The notes beneath the pieces are model-generated. The model made no database searches and was not told the origin of the DNA. It saw only the letters and a list, made by a program, of their open reading frames with translations. Shown in pieces: positions 35,629 through 43,863 of a stretch of 62,990 nucleotides of DNA. Positions within the stretch are counted from its first letter, which is position 1. Each line of letters opens with the position of its first letter. The position numbers and the translations under genes were made by a program. The DNA comes from Collinsella aerofaciens (GTDB lineage Bacteria > Actinomycetota > Coriobacteriia > Coriobacteriales > Coriobacteriaceae): the NCBI RefSeq assembly GCF_901212495.1, contig NZ_CAAKNY010000026.1, forward strand, positions 27 through 63,016, read 5' to 3'.

Positions 35629-36722
35629 CGACTATTCAACTCAAACACGTTAATAAGACATATGAGAACGGCTATGAGGCGGTTCGAGACTTCAATCTCG
35701 ATATCGAAGGAAAGGAATTCGTGATTCTCGTAGGTCCCTCGGGATGCGGGAAATCTACTACGCTCAGGATGATCGCGGGCCTCGAGAGCATCTCCCAAGG
35801 TGACCTGCTGATCGATGGACAAGTCATGAATGAGGTGGAGCCCCAAGACCGCAATATAGCGATGGTCTTCCAAAACTATGCGCTCTACCCCCATATGACC
35901 GTAAAGGACAACATCTCCTACTCGCTGAGGATACATAAAGTCCCAAAGGACGAGATCGAGGCCCGCGTAAGTGAAATCGCCTCCATGCTCAACCTGGAGG
36001 ACCTGCTGGACAGGAGGCCAAATCAACTGTCAGGCGGGCAGAAACAGAGGGTGGCGATGGGCAGGGCCCTGATTCGAAAGCCAAGGGTGTTTCTCATGGA
36101 CGAGCCGCTCTCGAATCTGGATGCCAAGCTCAGGGCGCAAATGCGCGTCGAGATCGCCTCACTCTATGAAAAACTCGACACGACGTTTATCTATGTGACG
36201 CACGACCAGACAGAGGCCATGACGCTGGCGACCAAAATAGTCGCCATGAACAACGGCGTCGTTCAGCAAATCGATACCCCCTACAATATGTTCCACTACC
36301 CGGCAAATCGTTTCGTTGCGGGGTTCATCGGCATGCCCGGAATGAATTTCGTTGAGGTCGACCTCGTGGAAAGAGACGGGGACGTCTATGTGCGGGGCAC
36401 GGATGGCGAACTCAGGGTGAATGAGGAGCGGGCAAGGGAAATCCGTGGCCGATCAAAGCAAAACTCAAGGGTGGTTTTGGGAATTAGGCCAGAGCACGTC
36501 ATCCCATGCGAAAAGAAGGACTCCTTTTTTTCGGGTCGCATCGATGTCTACGAGATGCTTGGCTATGAGGGGGTACTTCATGTCAAGACAAGCGACGGAG
36601 ACATCGTTTCGTCGATCGAGGAGAGCAATTCATACAGGCCGGGTCTTGAGGTGCATCTACGCCTCAACGAAGCGCACATCCACTTTTTCGATATCGAAAG
36701 CGGAGCGACCATTTGCAATTAG
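35625..36722 (+). CDS. ABC transporter ATP-binding protein (UgpC/MalK/MsmK type)
   Basis: A 365-residue ATPase. Walker A is GPSGCGKST (37-45), the signature LSGGQKQRVAMGRA, Walker B VFLMDEPLSNLDAKLR and the H-loop VTHDQTEAMTL. A C-terminal TOBE-type regulatory domain starts at about 240. It energises the two permeases of this operon. It overlaps the HAD gene by 4 bases. Confidence 0.95.
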   Translation: MTTIQLKHVNKTYENGYEAVRDFNLDIEGKEFVILVGPSGCGKSTTLRMIAGLESISQGDLLIDGQVMNEVEPQDRNIAMVFQNYALYPHMTVKDNISYSLRIHKVPKDEIEARVSEIASMLNLEDLLDRRPNQLSGGQKQRVAMGRALIRKPRVFLMDEPLSNLDAKLRAQMRVEIASLYEKLDTTFIYVTHDQTEAMTLATKIVAMNNGVVQQIDTPYNMFHYPANRFVAGFIGMPGMNFVEVDLVERDGDVYVRGTDGELRVNEERAREIRGRSKQNSRVVLGIRPEHVIPCEKKDSFFSGRIDVYEMLGYEGVLHVKTSDGDIVSSIEESNSYRPGLEVHLRLNEAHIHFFDIESGATICN

Positions 36723-36973
36723 GCCGCAGACGGCTCTCGTCTTCACGTATGCGAGATTAGAGCGCGGCAGCCCCTTTTGGTCGGTCATAGGCCTGCCGTG
36801 TCCGATGGATGGCCTGCGGTTCGATATGCACCGCCGATGCCCCTGATTATGTATGGCATATGGGAATCCGTGGACAAGGCTGCTGCGCGCATGCGGACGG
36901 AGACCATGTCCTCGTGTTGCGGCCCACGTTCGCCCGACGTCGATGTCCCCGACTCTTCAGAGAGTGATTGGAA
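36723..36973 (+). other. 250-bp spacer inside the ABC operon
   Basis: The other genes of this operon are 3 bases apart or overlap, but here 250 bases separate the ATPase from the first permease. A small open frame (36777-36992) has no recognisable homology and poor codon character. No terminator hairpin is evident. It may be a gene remnant. Confidence 0.4.
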
Positions 36974-37855
36974 ATGGAAAAATATAAACTGAAAAAAATA
37001 GGGAGTGTTCTCCTGTTTGTGCTGCCCGCGTTTGTCCCGTTGAGCGTGTTTTGGCTCTATCCAATTTGCAAGGCAATATGGATGAGCTTCACCAACTCCG
37101 ATTTCATGAGTCCGGCGTTCAATTATGTGGCATTCGACAATTATATCGCGGTGTTTCACGATAGCCGTTTTTATGAGGCCCTGTTGAATACCCTCGTTTT
37201 TACGGTGGGCACCCTGGTCCCCACGATCGTTCTGGGGTTATTGCTGGCCTTGGCCCTTTCAAGGAAATTCCGCGGGTCAGAGTTTCTGAAATTCATCATA
37301 TTCTCGCCCTGGGTCACGCCGACGGTCGCCATTTCTATTGTATGGACGTGGATTTTTCAGCCAGACAACGGCCTTGCCAACCAAATACTGAATGTCTTCC
37401 ATCTTCCCGGATTGCAGTGGATTTCGTCGTCGGATACCGCAATGCTATCCGTCATCATCGTGACGATATGGAAGTCGCTCGGATATGCCATGATTTTCTA
37501 CCTCTCTGCACTGGAGAAGGTGCCGAGAGATCTGTATGAGGCCAGCTCCATCGACGGGGCCCGTGGAGTCCGCCAATTCTTTGATATCACGCTGCCTTCG
37601 ATCTCCCCCACGACGTTCTTTTTGACCATCATCACGATGATCAATTCTTTGCAGGCATATGACCAGATTCAGATCTTGACACAGGGAGGCCCTGCCGGCT
37701 CCACGAGGACCCTGCTGTATATGTACTATCAGCTGGGATTCCAAGAATTCTCGATGGGAAAGGCGTCGGCGATCGCTGTCATCATGATGATCATCACGGT
37801 GGCGCTTTCGATTTTCCAGTTTAGATACTCTAAAAAGTGGGTGAACTATGAGTAA
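36974..37855 (+). CDS. ABC transporter permease (UgpA/MalF type)
   Basis: A 293-residue inner-membrane permease with six predicted helices. The EAA loop that contacts the ATPase is EASSIDGARGVRQFFDITLP (about 188-207). ATG 36974 is chosen; a TTG at 36968 in the same frame is possible. It overlaps the second permease by 8 bases. Confidence 0.93.
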   Translation: MEKYKLKKIGSVLLFVLPAFVPLSVFWLYPICKAIWMSFTNSDFMSPAFNYVAFDNYIAVFHDSRFYEALLNTLVFTVGTLVPTIVLGLLLALALSRKFRGSEFLKFIIFSPWVTPTVAISIVWTWIFQPDNGLANQILNVFHLPGLQWISSSDTAMLSVIIVTIWKSLGYAMIFYLSALEKVPRDLYEASSIDGARGVRQFFDITLPSISPTTFFLTIITMINSLQAYDQIQILTQGGPAGSTRTLLYMYYQLGFQEFSMGKASAIAVIMMIITVALSIFQFRYSKKWVNYE

Positions 37856-38693
37856 TCAGGGTTTAAAAAGGCTGTCCTTCTTGGGACTCCGCGTCTTATT
37901 CTTGACGTTTTTCTCTGCCTTGACGGCACTTCCGTTTATATGGATGGTCTGCAGCTCGTTGAAACCGAGCGAGGAGGTCATGAGATCGGTTTCCTTTCTC
38001 CCGAGCCATGTTGATTTTGGCAACATCGTCGGCGTTATAACGGCTTCGCCCATTCCGGCCTACATCTTCAACACCACTTGGATTTCGCTGCTGATCGTTG
38101 CCTTGCAGGTCTTTACATCCGCCATGCTCGCCTACGCATTGGTGTTCATGGATTTCCGAGGGAAGAACGGCATCTTCATCACTGTCATGGCGACGTATAT
38201 GCTGCCCGTGGCGGCAACGTATATCCCGTCCTATATTATCCTTTCTCACCTGAATCTCCTGAACACCTTTACGGGGTTGATAATCTCGGGCACGGTATCG
38301 ACCTTTGGCGTCTTCTTGCTTCGGCAGGGCTTTATGCAGATTCCGAAAAGCCTCGTAGAGGCGGCGCGAATGGACGGATCGAGGCATTGGGAGATCCTGT
38401 GGCATATCGTCTGCCCGCTCACAAAGTCCTCTTTCGTCACGCTCGGATTGATGAGCTTCATCTCTGCCTACAACAACTATATGTGGCCGTCCTTGATTAC
38501 GAACGACCCATCACGCTATCTCGTCTCGCAAGGGTTGAGGGCCTTCTTTATCGAGGGGGGCGCCTATGGTACAAATTGGGGCTTGGTAATGGCAGCCAGC
38601 GCAATCGTCGTCGTTCCCCTGCTGGCCCTGTTTGCGTTGACGGAAAAGTGGTTCGTCAACGGCATCGGAGGGGAGACCGGGGTTAAGGGGTGA
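37848..38693 (+). CDS. ABC transporter permease (UgpE/MalG type)
   Basis: A 281-residue partner permease with six helices and the EAA loop EAARMDGSRHWEILWHIVCP (about 164-183). It completes a one-binding-protein, two-permease, one-ATPase carbohydrate importer (CUT1 type). The start overlaps the previous gene. Confidence 0.93.
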   Translation: MSNQGLKRLSFLGLRVLFLTFFSALTALPFIWMVCSSLKPSEEVMRSVSFLPSHVDFGNIVGVITASPIPAYIFNTTWISLLIVALQVFTSAMLAYALVFMDFRGKNGIFITVMATYMLPVAATYIPSYIILSHLNLLNTFTGLIISGTVSTFGVFLLRQGFMQIPKSLVEAARMDGSRHWEILWHIVCPLTKSSFVTLGLMSFISAYNNYMWPSLITNDPSRYLVSQGLRAFFIEGGAYGTNWGLVMAASAIVVVPLLALFALTEKWFVNGIGGETGVKG

Positions 38694-39168
38694 GCCCGGT
38701 GGGATTGAGGCCAGAAGGGGTCTGAACGGGACATATGCCATGGCGAGCATATCTCCAAGCGCTTTTGGAGATTATCTTGGTAGGTGGGCCCATCGAGCCG
38801 CCTGACCAGCCGGTGTCTGTCCGACGTGTCGTTGGCCCGCATGGCGTGGGGCGTCCCGACCGCGGCGGTGACGCAGCTCAGACCTCGAGGCCGATATCGG
38901 GCGCGGCAGGCGACGCCCGTAATTTAAGCAGGACAAAGTCATCAGCAGGCTTCGCAGCAAAACGGATCGCTCACCAGGTTGTCGGCTGTGCCGTTTGGCG
39001 GCCGAGGGGCACCGTTGGTCGATAAAACTTTCTCGCATAATAATAAAATTCTTGCATCACGCGAAAACCTTGAGTACTATCCCAATCAAGCGCGGTGTTC
39101 AGACCGAACTGTGCCTCCCGGTGTGAACACCGCGCTCACGCTCTCTATTTGATCGTAAGGAGAAAAAC
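38694..39168 (+). promoter_or_regulatory. Gene-free interval: terminator-like hairpin, promoter and 5'-UTR hairpin for ridA
   Basis: ATCTCCAA (38751-38758) pairs with TTGGAGAT (38765-38772), a probable weak end of the ABC operon. A sigma-70 promoter follows: TTGCAT (39052-39057), 17 bp, TACTAT (39075-39080). The transcript then carries a perfect 12-bp stem, AGCGCGGTGTTC (39089-39100) with GAACACCGCGCT (39125-39136), ending 33 bases before the ridA start. The region 38775-39050 shows nothing recognisable. Confidence 0.65.
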
Positions 39169-39546
39169 ATGAGCAAGACCGTCGTGTCTTCCGATAACGC
39201 ACCTGCAGCCATCGGTCCGTATTCCCCCGGTATCCAGACCGGCAACATGGTGTTCCTGTCCGGCCAGCTGGGCATCGATCCCGCGACCGGCAAGCTGCCC
39301 GAGGGCGTCGAGGCCCAGGCTAAGCAGTCCCTTGCTAACGTCGAGGCCCTGCTGACCGCTGCCGGCGCTACGTTTGCCGATGTCGTCAAGACCACGGTCT
39401 ACCTGGCCGACATTGCCGACTTTGCCGCCGTGAACGAGATCTATGCCTCCAAGTTCGAGGCTCCGTTCCCCGCACGCAGCGCTTTCCAGGTTGCCGCCCT
39501 TCCGGCCGGCGGCCTGGTCGAGATCGAGGTCGTCGCCGCTCTCTAA
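39169..39546 (+). CDS. ridA: RidA-family reactive intermediate deaminase
   Basis: A 125-residue YjgF/UK114 protein that hydrolyses reactive enamine/imine intermediates. It has PAAIGPYSPG near the N-terminus, VFLSGQLGIDPATG and the C-terminal arginine motif PARSAFQVAALPAGGLVEIE. It sits at the head of a purine/N-heterocycle gene set, where imine or enamine by-products are plausible. A strong terminator follows, so it is probably monocistronic. Confidence 0.96.
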   Translation: MSKTVVSSDNAPAAIGPYSPGIQTGNMVFLSGQLGIDPATGKLPEGVEAQAKQSLANVEALLTAAGATFADVVKTTVYLADIADFAAVNEIYASKFEAPFPARSAFQVAALPAGGLVEIEVVAAL

Positions 39547-39576
39547 GACGTTGGCAACAACTCAACATGACATGCA

Positions 39577-39612
39577 AAAAGACCCTGCAGTGCGAGCTGC
39601 AGGGTCTTTTGT
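39577..39612 (+). terminator. Terminator of ridA
   Basis: AAAAGACCCTGCAG (39577-39590) pairs perfectly with CTGCAGGGTCTTTT (39597-39610). Confidence 0.92.
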
Positions 39613-39615
39613 CAG

Positions 39616-39742
39616 GGGCAGTCTTTTTGGGACGGGGCTATTTTAGCTACCCCTACATGCGGGATTGATTTTACTTGCGGCACATCGAAATCGCGGGCAG
39701 AGGAAGGGTAGCTAAAATAGCCCCGTCCCAAAAAGACTGCCC
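39616..39742. repeat. MITE-like element with perfect 37-bp inverted repeats
   Basis: Bases 39616-39652 are the exact reverse complement of 39706-39742; the arm begins GGGCAGTCTTTTTGGGACGG. The 53-bp interior is non-coding. Total length is 127 bp. It lies between the convergent ridA and regulator genes, so as RNA it would fold into a long hairpin at the end of either transcript. Confidence 0.82.
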
Positions 39743-39759
39743 GCGCTCCATTTTGCTCG

Positions 39760-40416
39760 TTAGCCTTCCTTGCGGACTTTTTGCAGGTAGCGGTAGACGC
39801 TGGGCTCCGAGATACCCAGCGCGGTGGCGGCGCAGGCCACGGCGCCCTTGAGCATGAACACACCGTTGCCGTTGAGGTGACGAATGACGTCCACGCGGTC
39901 GCTCTGACCAAGCGACGCTACATCCATCCCGCGCGCGCTCAGCAACTCGGCAATGTTGCGGTCGATGAGCTCCTGTGTGGACTCCGAAAGGCTTTCGACC
40001 TCGATAGACGCGGGCTCCGCCTGCCTAGGCACGGCGTCGAAGCACGCCATGAGCTGCTGTGCCATGGCGTTGATGGAGCGAACGGCCGAAAGATCGGTGT
40101 TGACGCAGAGCATACCGACGATCTCGTCATTCTCGCGGATAAAGTACGTCGCTGACTCCAACGTCTTGCCACCGGCACCGCGCCCCTCGTAGCCCGTAAT
40201 AAACGGCAGGTCGCGATACTTGGGGTCGTGAATGATCTTGAGCGCCAGATCGGTGGCGGGACCGCCGACCTTGCGGCCGCTCACGATGCCGTTGCGAATA
40301 TCGACGATGGCGTGGTCGATGTCCGAGAAATCGTGCAGGACGATCTCGCTGTTCTTACCGAGTATCTGCTCCAGGAAATCGACCATCGGCAAAAAGCGAC
40401 GTACGGTCTCGTTCAC
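39760..40416 (-). CDS. YheO/DauR-like PAS-HTH transcriptional regulator
   Basis: A 218-residue regulator. An N-terminal YheO-type PAS domain (about 8-115; EIVLHDFSDIDHAIVDIRNG, GMLCVNTDLSAVRSI) is followed by a C-terminal helix-turn-helix (ATALGISEPSVYRYLQKVR). DauR-type members control amino-acid catabolism operons and are often next to ridA. GTG 40416 lies six bases after AAAGGAG; a TTG at 40422 is too close to it. It is divergent from the NCS2 permease gene and probably controls that operon. Confidence 0.87.
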   Translation of the reverse strand: MNETVRRFLPMVDFLEQILGKNSEIVLHDFSDIDHAIVDIRNGIVSGRKVGGPATDLALKIIHDPKYRDLPFITGYEGRGAGGKTLESATYFIRENDEIVGMLCVNTDLSAVRSINAMAQQLMACFDAVPRQAEPASIEVESLSESTQELIDRNIAELLSARGMDVASLGQSDRVDVIRHLNGNGVFMLKGAVACAATALGISEPSVYRYLQKVRKEG

Positions 40417-40767
40417 GGGCAACTCCTTTAGGTGAAATCGGAAGTTTCATAACAATTTTTTCTCATGGTAACACGCTGCTCATCATCTCGTATATCCGCA
40501 GGTACATTGCGTAATACAGACGAACGGTAGGAATTTGGCGGCAAGCGGTTGACCAAAAGAAAAGTTAGATGTTATTTTGACCTGACACTTTCTTGACCTG
40601 CGGAAATGCATTATCTCAGCTGAAGAATAGTCTGATAACAAATAATTATTATTGAGAATGAGAAAATTCTTTAATACGATATGCAACGAAGGCACAACCT
40701 CAACCCCGCACTGCGTCACAATAGGGCGTTAGATGCGAAAACAACTACTTCGAGGATTGGTGGTCAA
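40417..40767 (+). promoter_or_regulatory. Divergent promoter region between the YheO-like regulator and NCS2 permease
   Basis: TTGACCTG occurs twice, at 40577-40584 and 40593-40600, 16 bp apart, a candidate operator. TTGAGA (40652-40657), 17 bp and TACGAT (40675-40680) form a good promoter toward the permease. The region is AT-rich. The permease start at 40768 follows GAGGATTGGTGG. Confidence 0.6.
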
Positions 40768-42162
40768 ATGACCCAGGAGACGGTTACGAACGGCACTGAA
40801 GCCCTGTTCACTCGCGAAGGCATGCCTCCCGTTAAGGAAATGATCCCGTGTGCCCTCCAGCACGTACTGGCATCGTTTGCCGGCATCATTACCCCAGCGG
40901 TCATCATGGCCGGCGTCTACGGCTTTAATAGCCAGCAGAGCACCGACATCATCCAGGTCGCGCTCATTCTTTCGGCGATCGACACGGCCCTTCAGGCCTT
41001 CGCCCCCTTCCGTCGCATCGGCGGCGGCCTGCCCATCGTCATGGGCGTTTCGTTCGCGTTCCTGCCGGCCCTGCAGGCCATGGGGGCCTCGGGCTTTAGC
41101 TTTGGCGCGCTGTTGGGCGGCGAGATCGTCGGTGGCGCCGTCGCGGTCCTCTTTGGTCTGGCCTACAGCAAGATTAAATGGCTGTTCCCGCCCGTCGTGA
41201 CCGGTACGGTCATCTTCTCCATCGGCGTTTCGCTGTATCCCACGGCCGTCAAGTATATGGCCGGCGGTATGGGTACGCCGCTGTGGGGCACTCCGCAGGC
41301 CTGGTGCGTCGCTCTTATCACCTTCGCCGTGGTCTTCGCACTTGCCAACTTTGGCAAGGGAACGCTCAAGCTGGGATCTGTGTTCTTTGGCATGATCGTT
41401 GGCATGATCGTCTCCATCCCCTTTGGCATGATTGACTTCTCCAGCGTCGCCACCGCTCAGGCCTTCGCCCTTCCCAAGCTCATGCCCTACGCGCTCGAGT
41501 TTGATCCCGAGGTCTGCATTACCCTCGCCGTCGTGTTCCCCATGGTTGCCATCCAGGTTATCGGTGACGTCTCCGCCGCCTGCCTGGGCTCCATCGACCG
41601 CATGCCCACCGAGCGCGAGCTCTCCGGCGCTATCGTGTCCCAGGGCCTCACCTCTATGGTCGGCGGCCTGCTGGGCGGTCTTCCCACCAGCGCCCTTGGC
41701 CAGAACGTGGGCATCATCTGCTCCAACAAGGTCGTCAACAAGTGGGTTTTTGTGACCATTGCGGCCGTCTTTGCCATCGCCGGTCTGTTCCCGCAGCTCT
41801 CTGCCGTCCTTTCCGCTATCCCGCAGCCCGTCATCGGCGGCGCGACCGTCGGCGTCTTTGGCACCATCACCATGAACGGCGTGCGCATGTTCACCCGCGA
41901 GGGCCTCACGCAGCGCACTACCACCATCGTCGGTACCTCTGTCGTCTTTGGCCTGGGTATCTGGATGGCCAGCGGCTGCCTTGCCGGCGAGGGTATGCCC
42001 ACCTGGGTGTCCACCGTCATCGGCTCCAATGCCGTAACCCCCACCGCCATCATGGCCATCGTGCTCAACCTGATCCTTCCGCAGACGCCGGTCGTGGCTC
42101 AGCACATCGATGCCGCCAAGGATGCTGCCGTGGATCTGGTCTTGCCCGAGAGCAAGAAGTAA
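40768..42162 (+). CDS. NCS2-family nucleobase:cation symporter (purine permease)
   Basis: A 464-residue membrane protein with about 12-14 helices. The family regions are FAGIITPAVIMAGVYGF, PPVVTGTVIFSIGVSL and GGLPTSALGQNVGIICSNK (the NCS2 NxG region). It probably imports xanthine, urate or another purine. It is the first gene of the plus-strand run to ssnA, ygfK, ferredoxin and xdhD. A truncated paralogue lies at 30353-31351. Confidence 0.92.
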   Translation: MTQETVTNGTEALFTREGMPPVKEMIPCALQHVLASFAGIITPAVIMAGVYGFNSQQSTDIIQVALILSAIDTALQAFAPFRRIGGGLPIVMGVSFAFLPALQAMGASGFSFGALLGGEIVGGAVAVLFGLAYSKIKWLFPPVVTGTVIFSIGVSLYPTAVKYMAGGMGTPLWGTPQAWCVALITFAVVFALANFGKGTLKLGSVFFGMIVGMIVSIPFGMIDFSSVATAQAFALPKLMPYALEFDPEVCITLAVVFPMVAIQVIGDVSAACLGSIDRMPTERELSGAIVSQGLTSMVGGLLGGLPTSALGQNVGIICSNKVVNKWVFVTIAAVFAIAGLFPQLSAVLSAIPQPVIGGATVGVFGTITMNGVRMFTREGLTQRTTTIVGTSVVFGLGIWMASGCLAGEGMPTWVSTVIGSNAVTPTAIMAIVLNLILPQTPVVAQHIDAAKDAAVDLVLPESKK

Positions 42163-42358
42163 TCAATTCGGTGCTATTCGTCGGCGGGCGCATCGCCTCG
42201 TCCGCCGACGTCATGCGGCGCCAAGCCGCACTTCAAAGGGTTTGTCCCTTTGGTGAAGCGTTGACGGGAGAGGGCCCGTTTCCGGTGTAGGCCGGCGCTT
42301 CGCACTTCCGCCATGCCAGAGGTGTCAAACCCCGCCCCTGATGTTGAAGGGAGCTTTC
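42163..42358. other. Spacer with hairpins between the NCS2 and ssnA genes
   Basis: Two inverted pairs: GTCGGCGG with CCGCCGAC (42180-42209), and CAAAGGG with CCCTTTG (42234-42252). Neither has a T tract. No known purine or molybdenum-cofactor riboswitch consensus was recognised. Confidence 0.4.
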
Positions 42359-43714
42359 ATGCTTCTGGTCGCTAACGGTTCCGTCTTTACCCGCAACGCT
42401 CAGACCCCGTTCATTCCCAACGGTGCGGTCGCCATTGACGGAGATACGATCGTCGAAGTGGGCCCCGAGTGCGAGCTCAAGGCCAAGTACCCGGATGCCG
42501 AGTACGTCGACGCCCGGGGCAACCTCGTCATGCCCGGACTCATCAACTGCCACACCCACATCTACTCGGGTCTGGCCCGCGGCCTTGCCATCAAGGGCTG
42601 CAACCCCACCAACTTTTTGGAGAATCTTGAGCAGCAGTGGTGGAAGATCGACGACAACCTGACGCTCGGCGGCACCAAGGCCAGCGCCTATGCCACGATT
42701 CTGGACTCCATCCGCGATGGCGTCACCACGATCTTCGATCACCACGCGAGCTTCTGCGAGATCCCGGGCAGCCTCTTTACCATTAAGGACGCCGCGCAGG
42801 AGCTGGGCATGCGTTCGTGCCTATGCTACGAGGTCTCCGATCGACGCGGCCAGGAAAAATGCGACCAGGCCATTGCCGAGAACGCGGAGTTTGCCCAGTG
42901 GACTGCCAAGGAGCGTCGCGATAACGACAACCACATGATTGCCGCCATGTTTGGCGGACATGCCACCTTTACGCTGTCGGACGAGACCATGGACAAGATG
43001 GCCGAGGCCAACAACGGCCTGACCGGCTTCCACATCCACGTATGCGAGGGTATGAATGACGTGTGGGACTCCCGCCTCAATCGCGGTGGCATCAGCCCCG
43101 TCGAGCGCCTGCTGCAGCACAACCTGCTGGGTCCCGACACCATGCTCGGCCACTGCATCCACGTGACGCCCGCCGAGATGGACATCGTCAAGGAGTCCGG
43201 CACTTGGCTCGTCAACAACCCCGAATCCAATATGGGCAACGCCGTGGGCTGCGCCCCCGTGCTTGAGTTCTTCCGTCGCGGCATCCCCGTGTGCATGGGC
43301 ACCGACGCCTACACCCACGACATGCTCGAGAGCCTCAAGGTCTTCCTGATCATTCAGCGCCACAACGCCGCCATGCCCAACGTGGGCTGGTGCGAGGCCA
43401 TGACCATGCTGTTCGAGAACAACGCCAAGATGGCCAGCAAGTACTTCGATCGCAAGCTCGGTGTGCTCGAGGCCGGTGCCGCTGCCGACGTCATCGTTAT
43501 GGACTACAAGCCCTTTACGCCGCTGAGCGAGGAGAACATCGACGGGCACATGCTCTTTGGCATGATGGGCAAAAACTGCCGCACCACCATCATCGACGGC
43601 CGCGTCCTGTACAAGGATCGCGAGTTTGTCGGTATCGATGAGGAAAAGATCAACGCGTGGATCATGGCTGAGTCCAAGAAGCTCTGGAGCACGCTCAACG
43701 ATCGCACCTACTAA
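42359..43714 (+). CDS. ssnA: SsnA-type amidohydrolase / putative aminohydrolase
   Basis: A 451-residue member of the metal-dependent amidohydrolase family. The metal site starts with CHTHIYSG (His65, His67); later metal-ligand regions include FHIHVCEG, LGHCIHV and GTDAY. It resembles chlorohydrolase/guanine-deaminase relatives encoded beside ygfK and xdhD in E. coli. A role in deaminating or opening a purine-type ring is likely but not shown. ATG 42359 follows GAAGGGAG. Confidence 0.9.
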   Translation: MLLVANGSVFTRNAQTPFIPNGAVAIDGDTIVEVGPECELKAKYPDAEYVDARGNLVMPGLINCHTHIYSGLARGLAIKGCNPTNFLENLEQQWWKIDDNLTLGGTKASAYATILDSIRDGVTTIFDHHASFCEIPGSLFTIKDAAQELGMRSCLCYEVSDRRGQEKCDQAIAENAEFAQWTAKERRDNDNHMIAAMFGGHATFTLSDETMDKMAEANNGLTGFHIHVCEGMNDVWDSRLNRGGISPVERLLQHNLLGPDTMLGHCIHVTPAEMDIVKESGTWLVNNPESNMGNAVGCAPVLEFFRRGIPVCMGTDAYTHDMLESLKVFLIIQRHNAAMPNVGWCEAMTMLFENNAKMASKYFDRKLGVLEAGAAADVIVMDYKPFTPLSEENIDGHMLFGMMGKNCRTTIIDGRVLYKDREFVGIDEEKINAWIMAESKKLWSTLNDRTY

Positions 43715-43863
43715 TTCACAAGTAGATTCACGCGCGTCGGGTGTTTCGCCGCATCTGACGCGCGCATAGGCGGCCTCCGCGGGGTCGCCGGCGCTGTGCT
43801 AGCGCTACACCGTATTTGCGCCCGTCGCGCGGTCTCGCCGGGCGTTACAGAGAGGAGCTCATT

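Noticed and set aside
36777..36992. A 71-codon frame between the ATPase and the first permease
   Set aside because: No ribosome site, no recognisable domain, and it overlaps the permease start.
42163..42358. Purine or molybdenum-cofactor riboswitch before ssnA
   Set aside because: Two simple hairpins only. The conserved loop sequences of these riboswitches were not found by eye; a covariance-model search would settle it.
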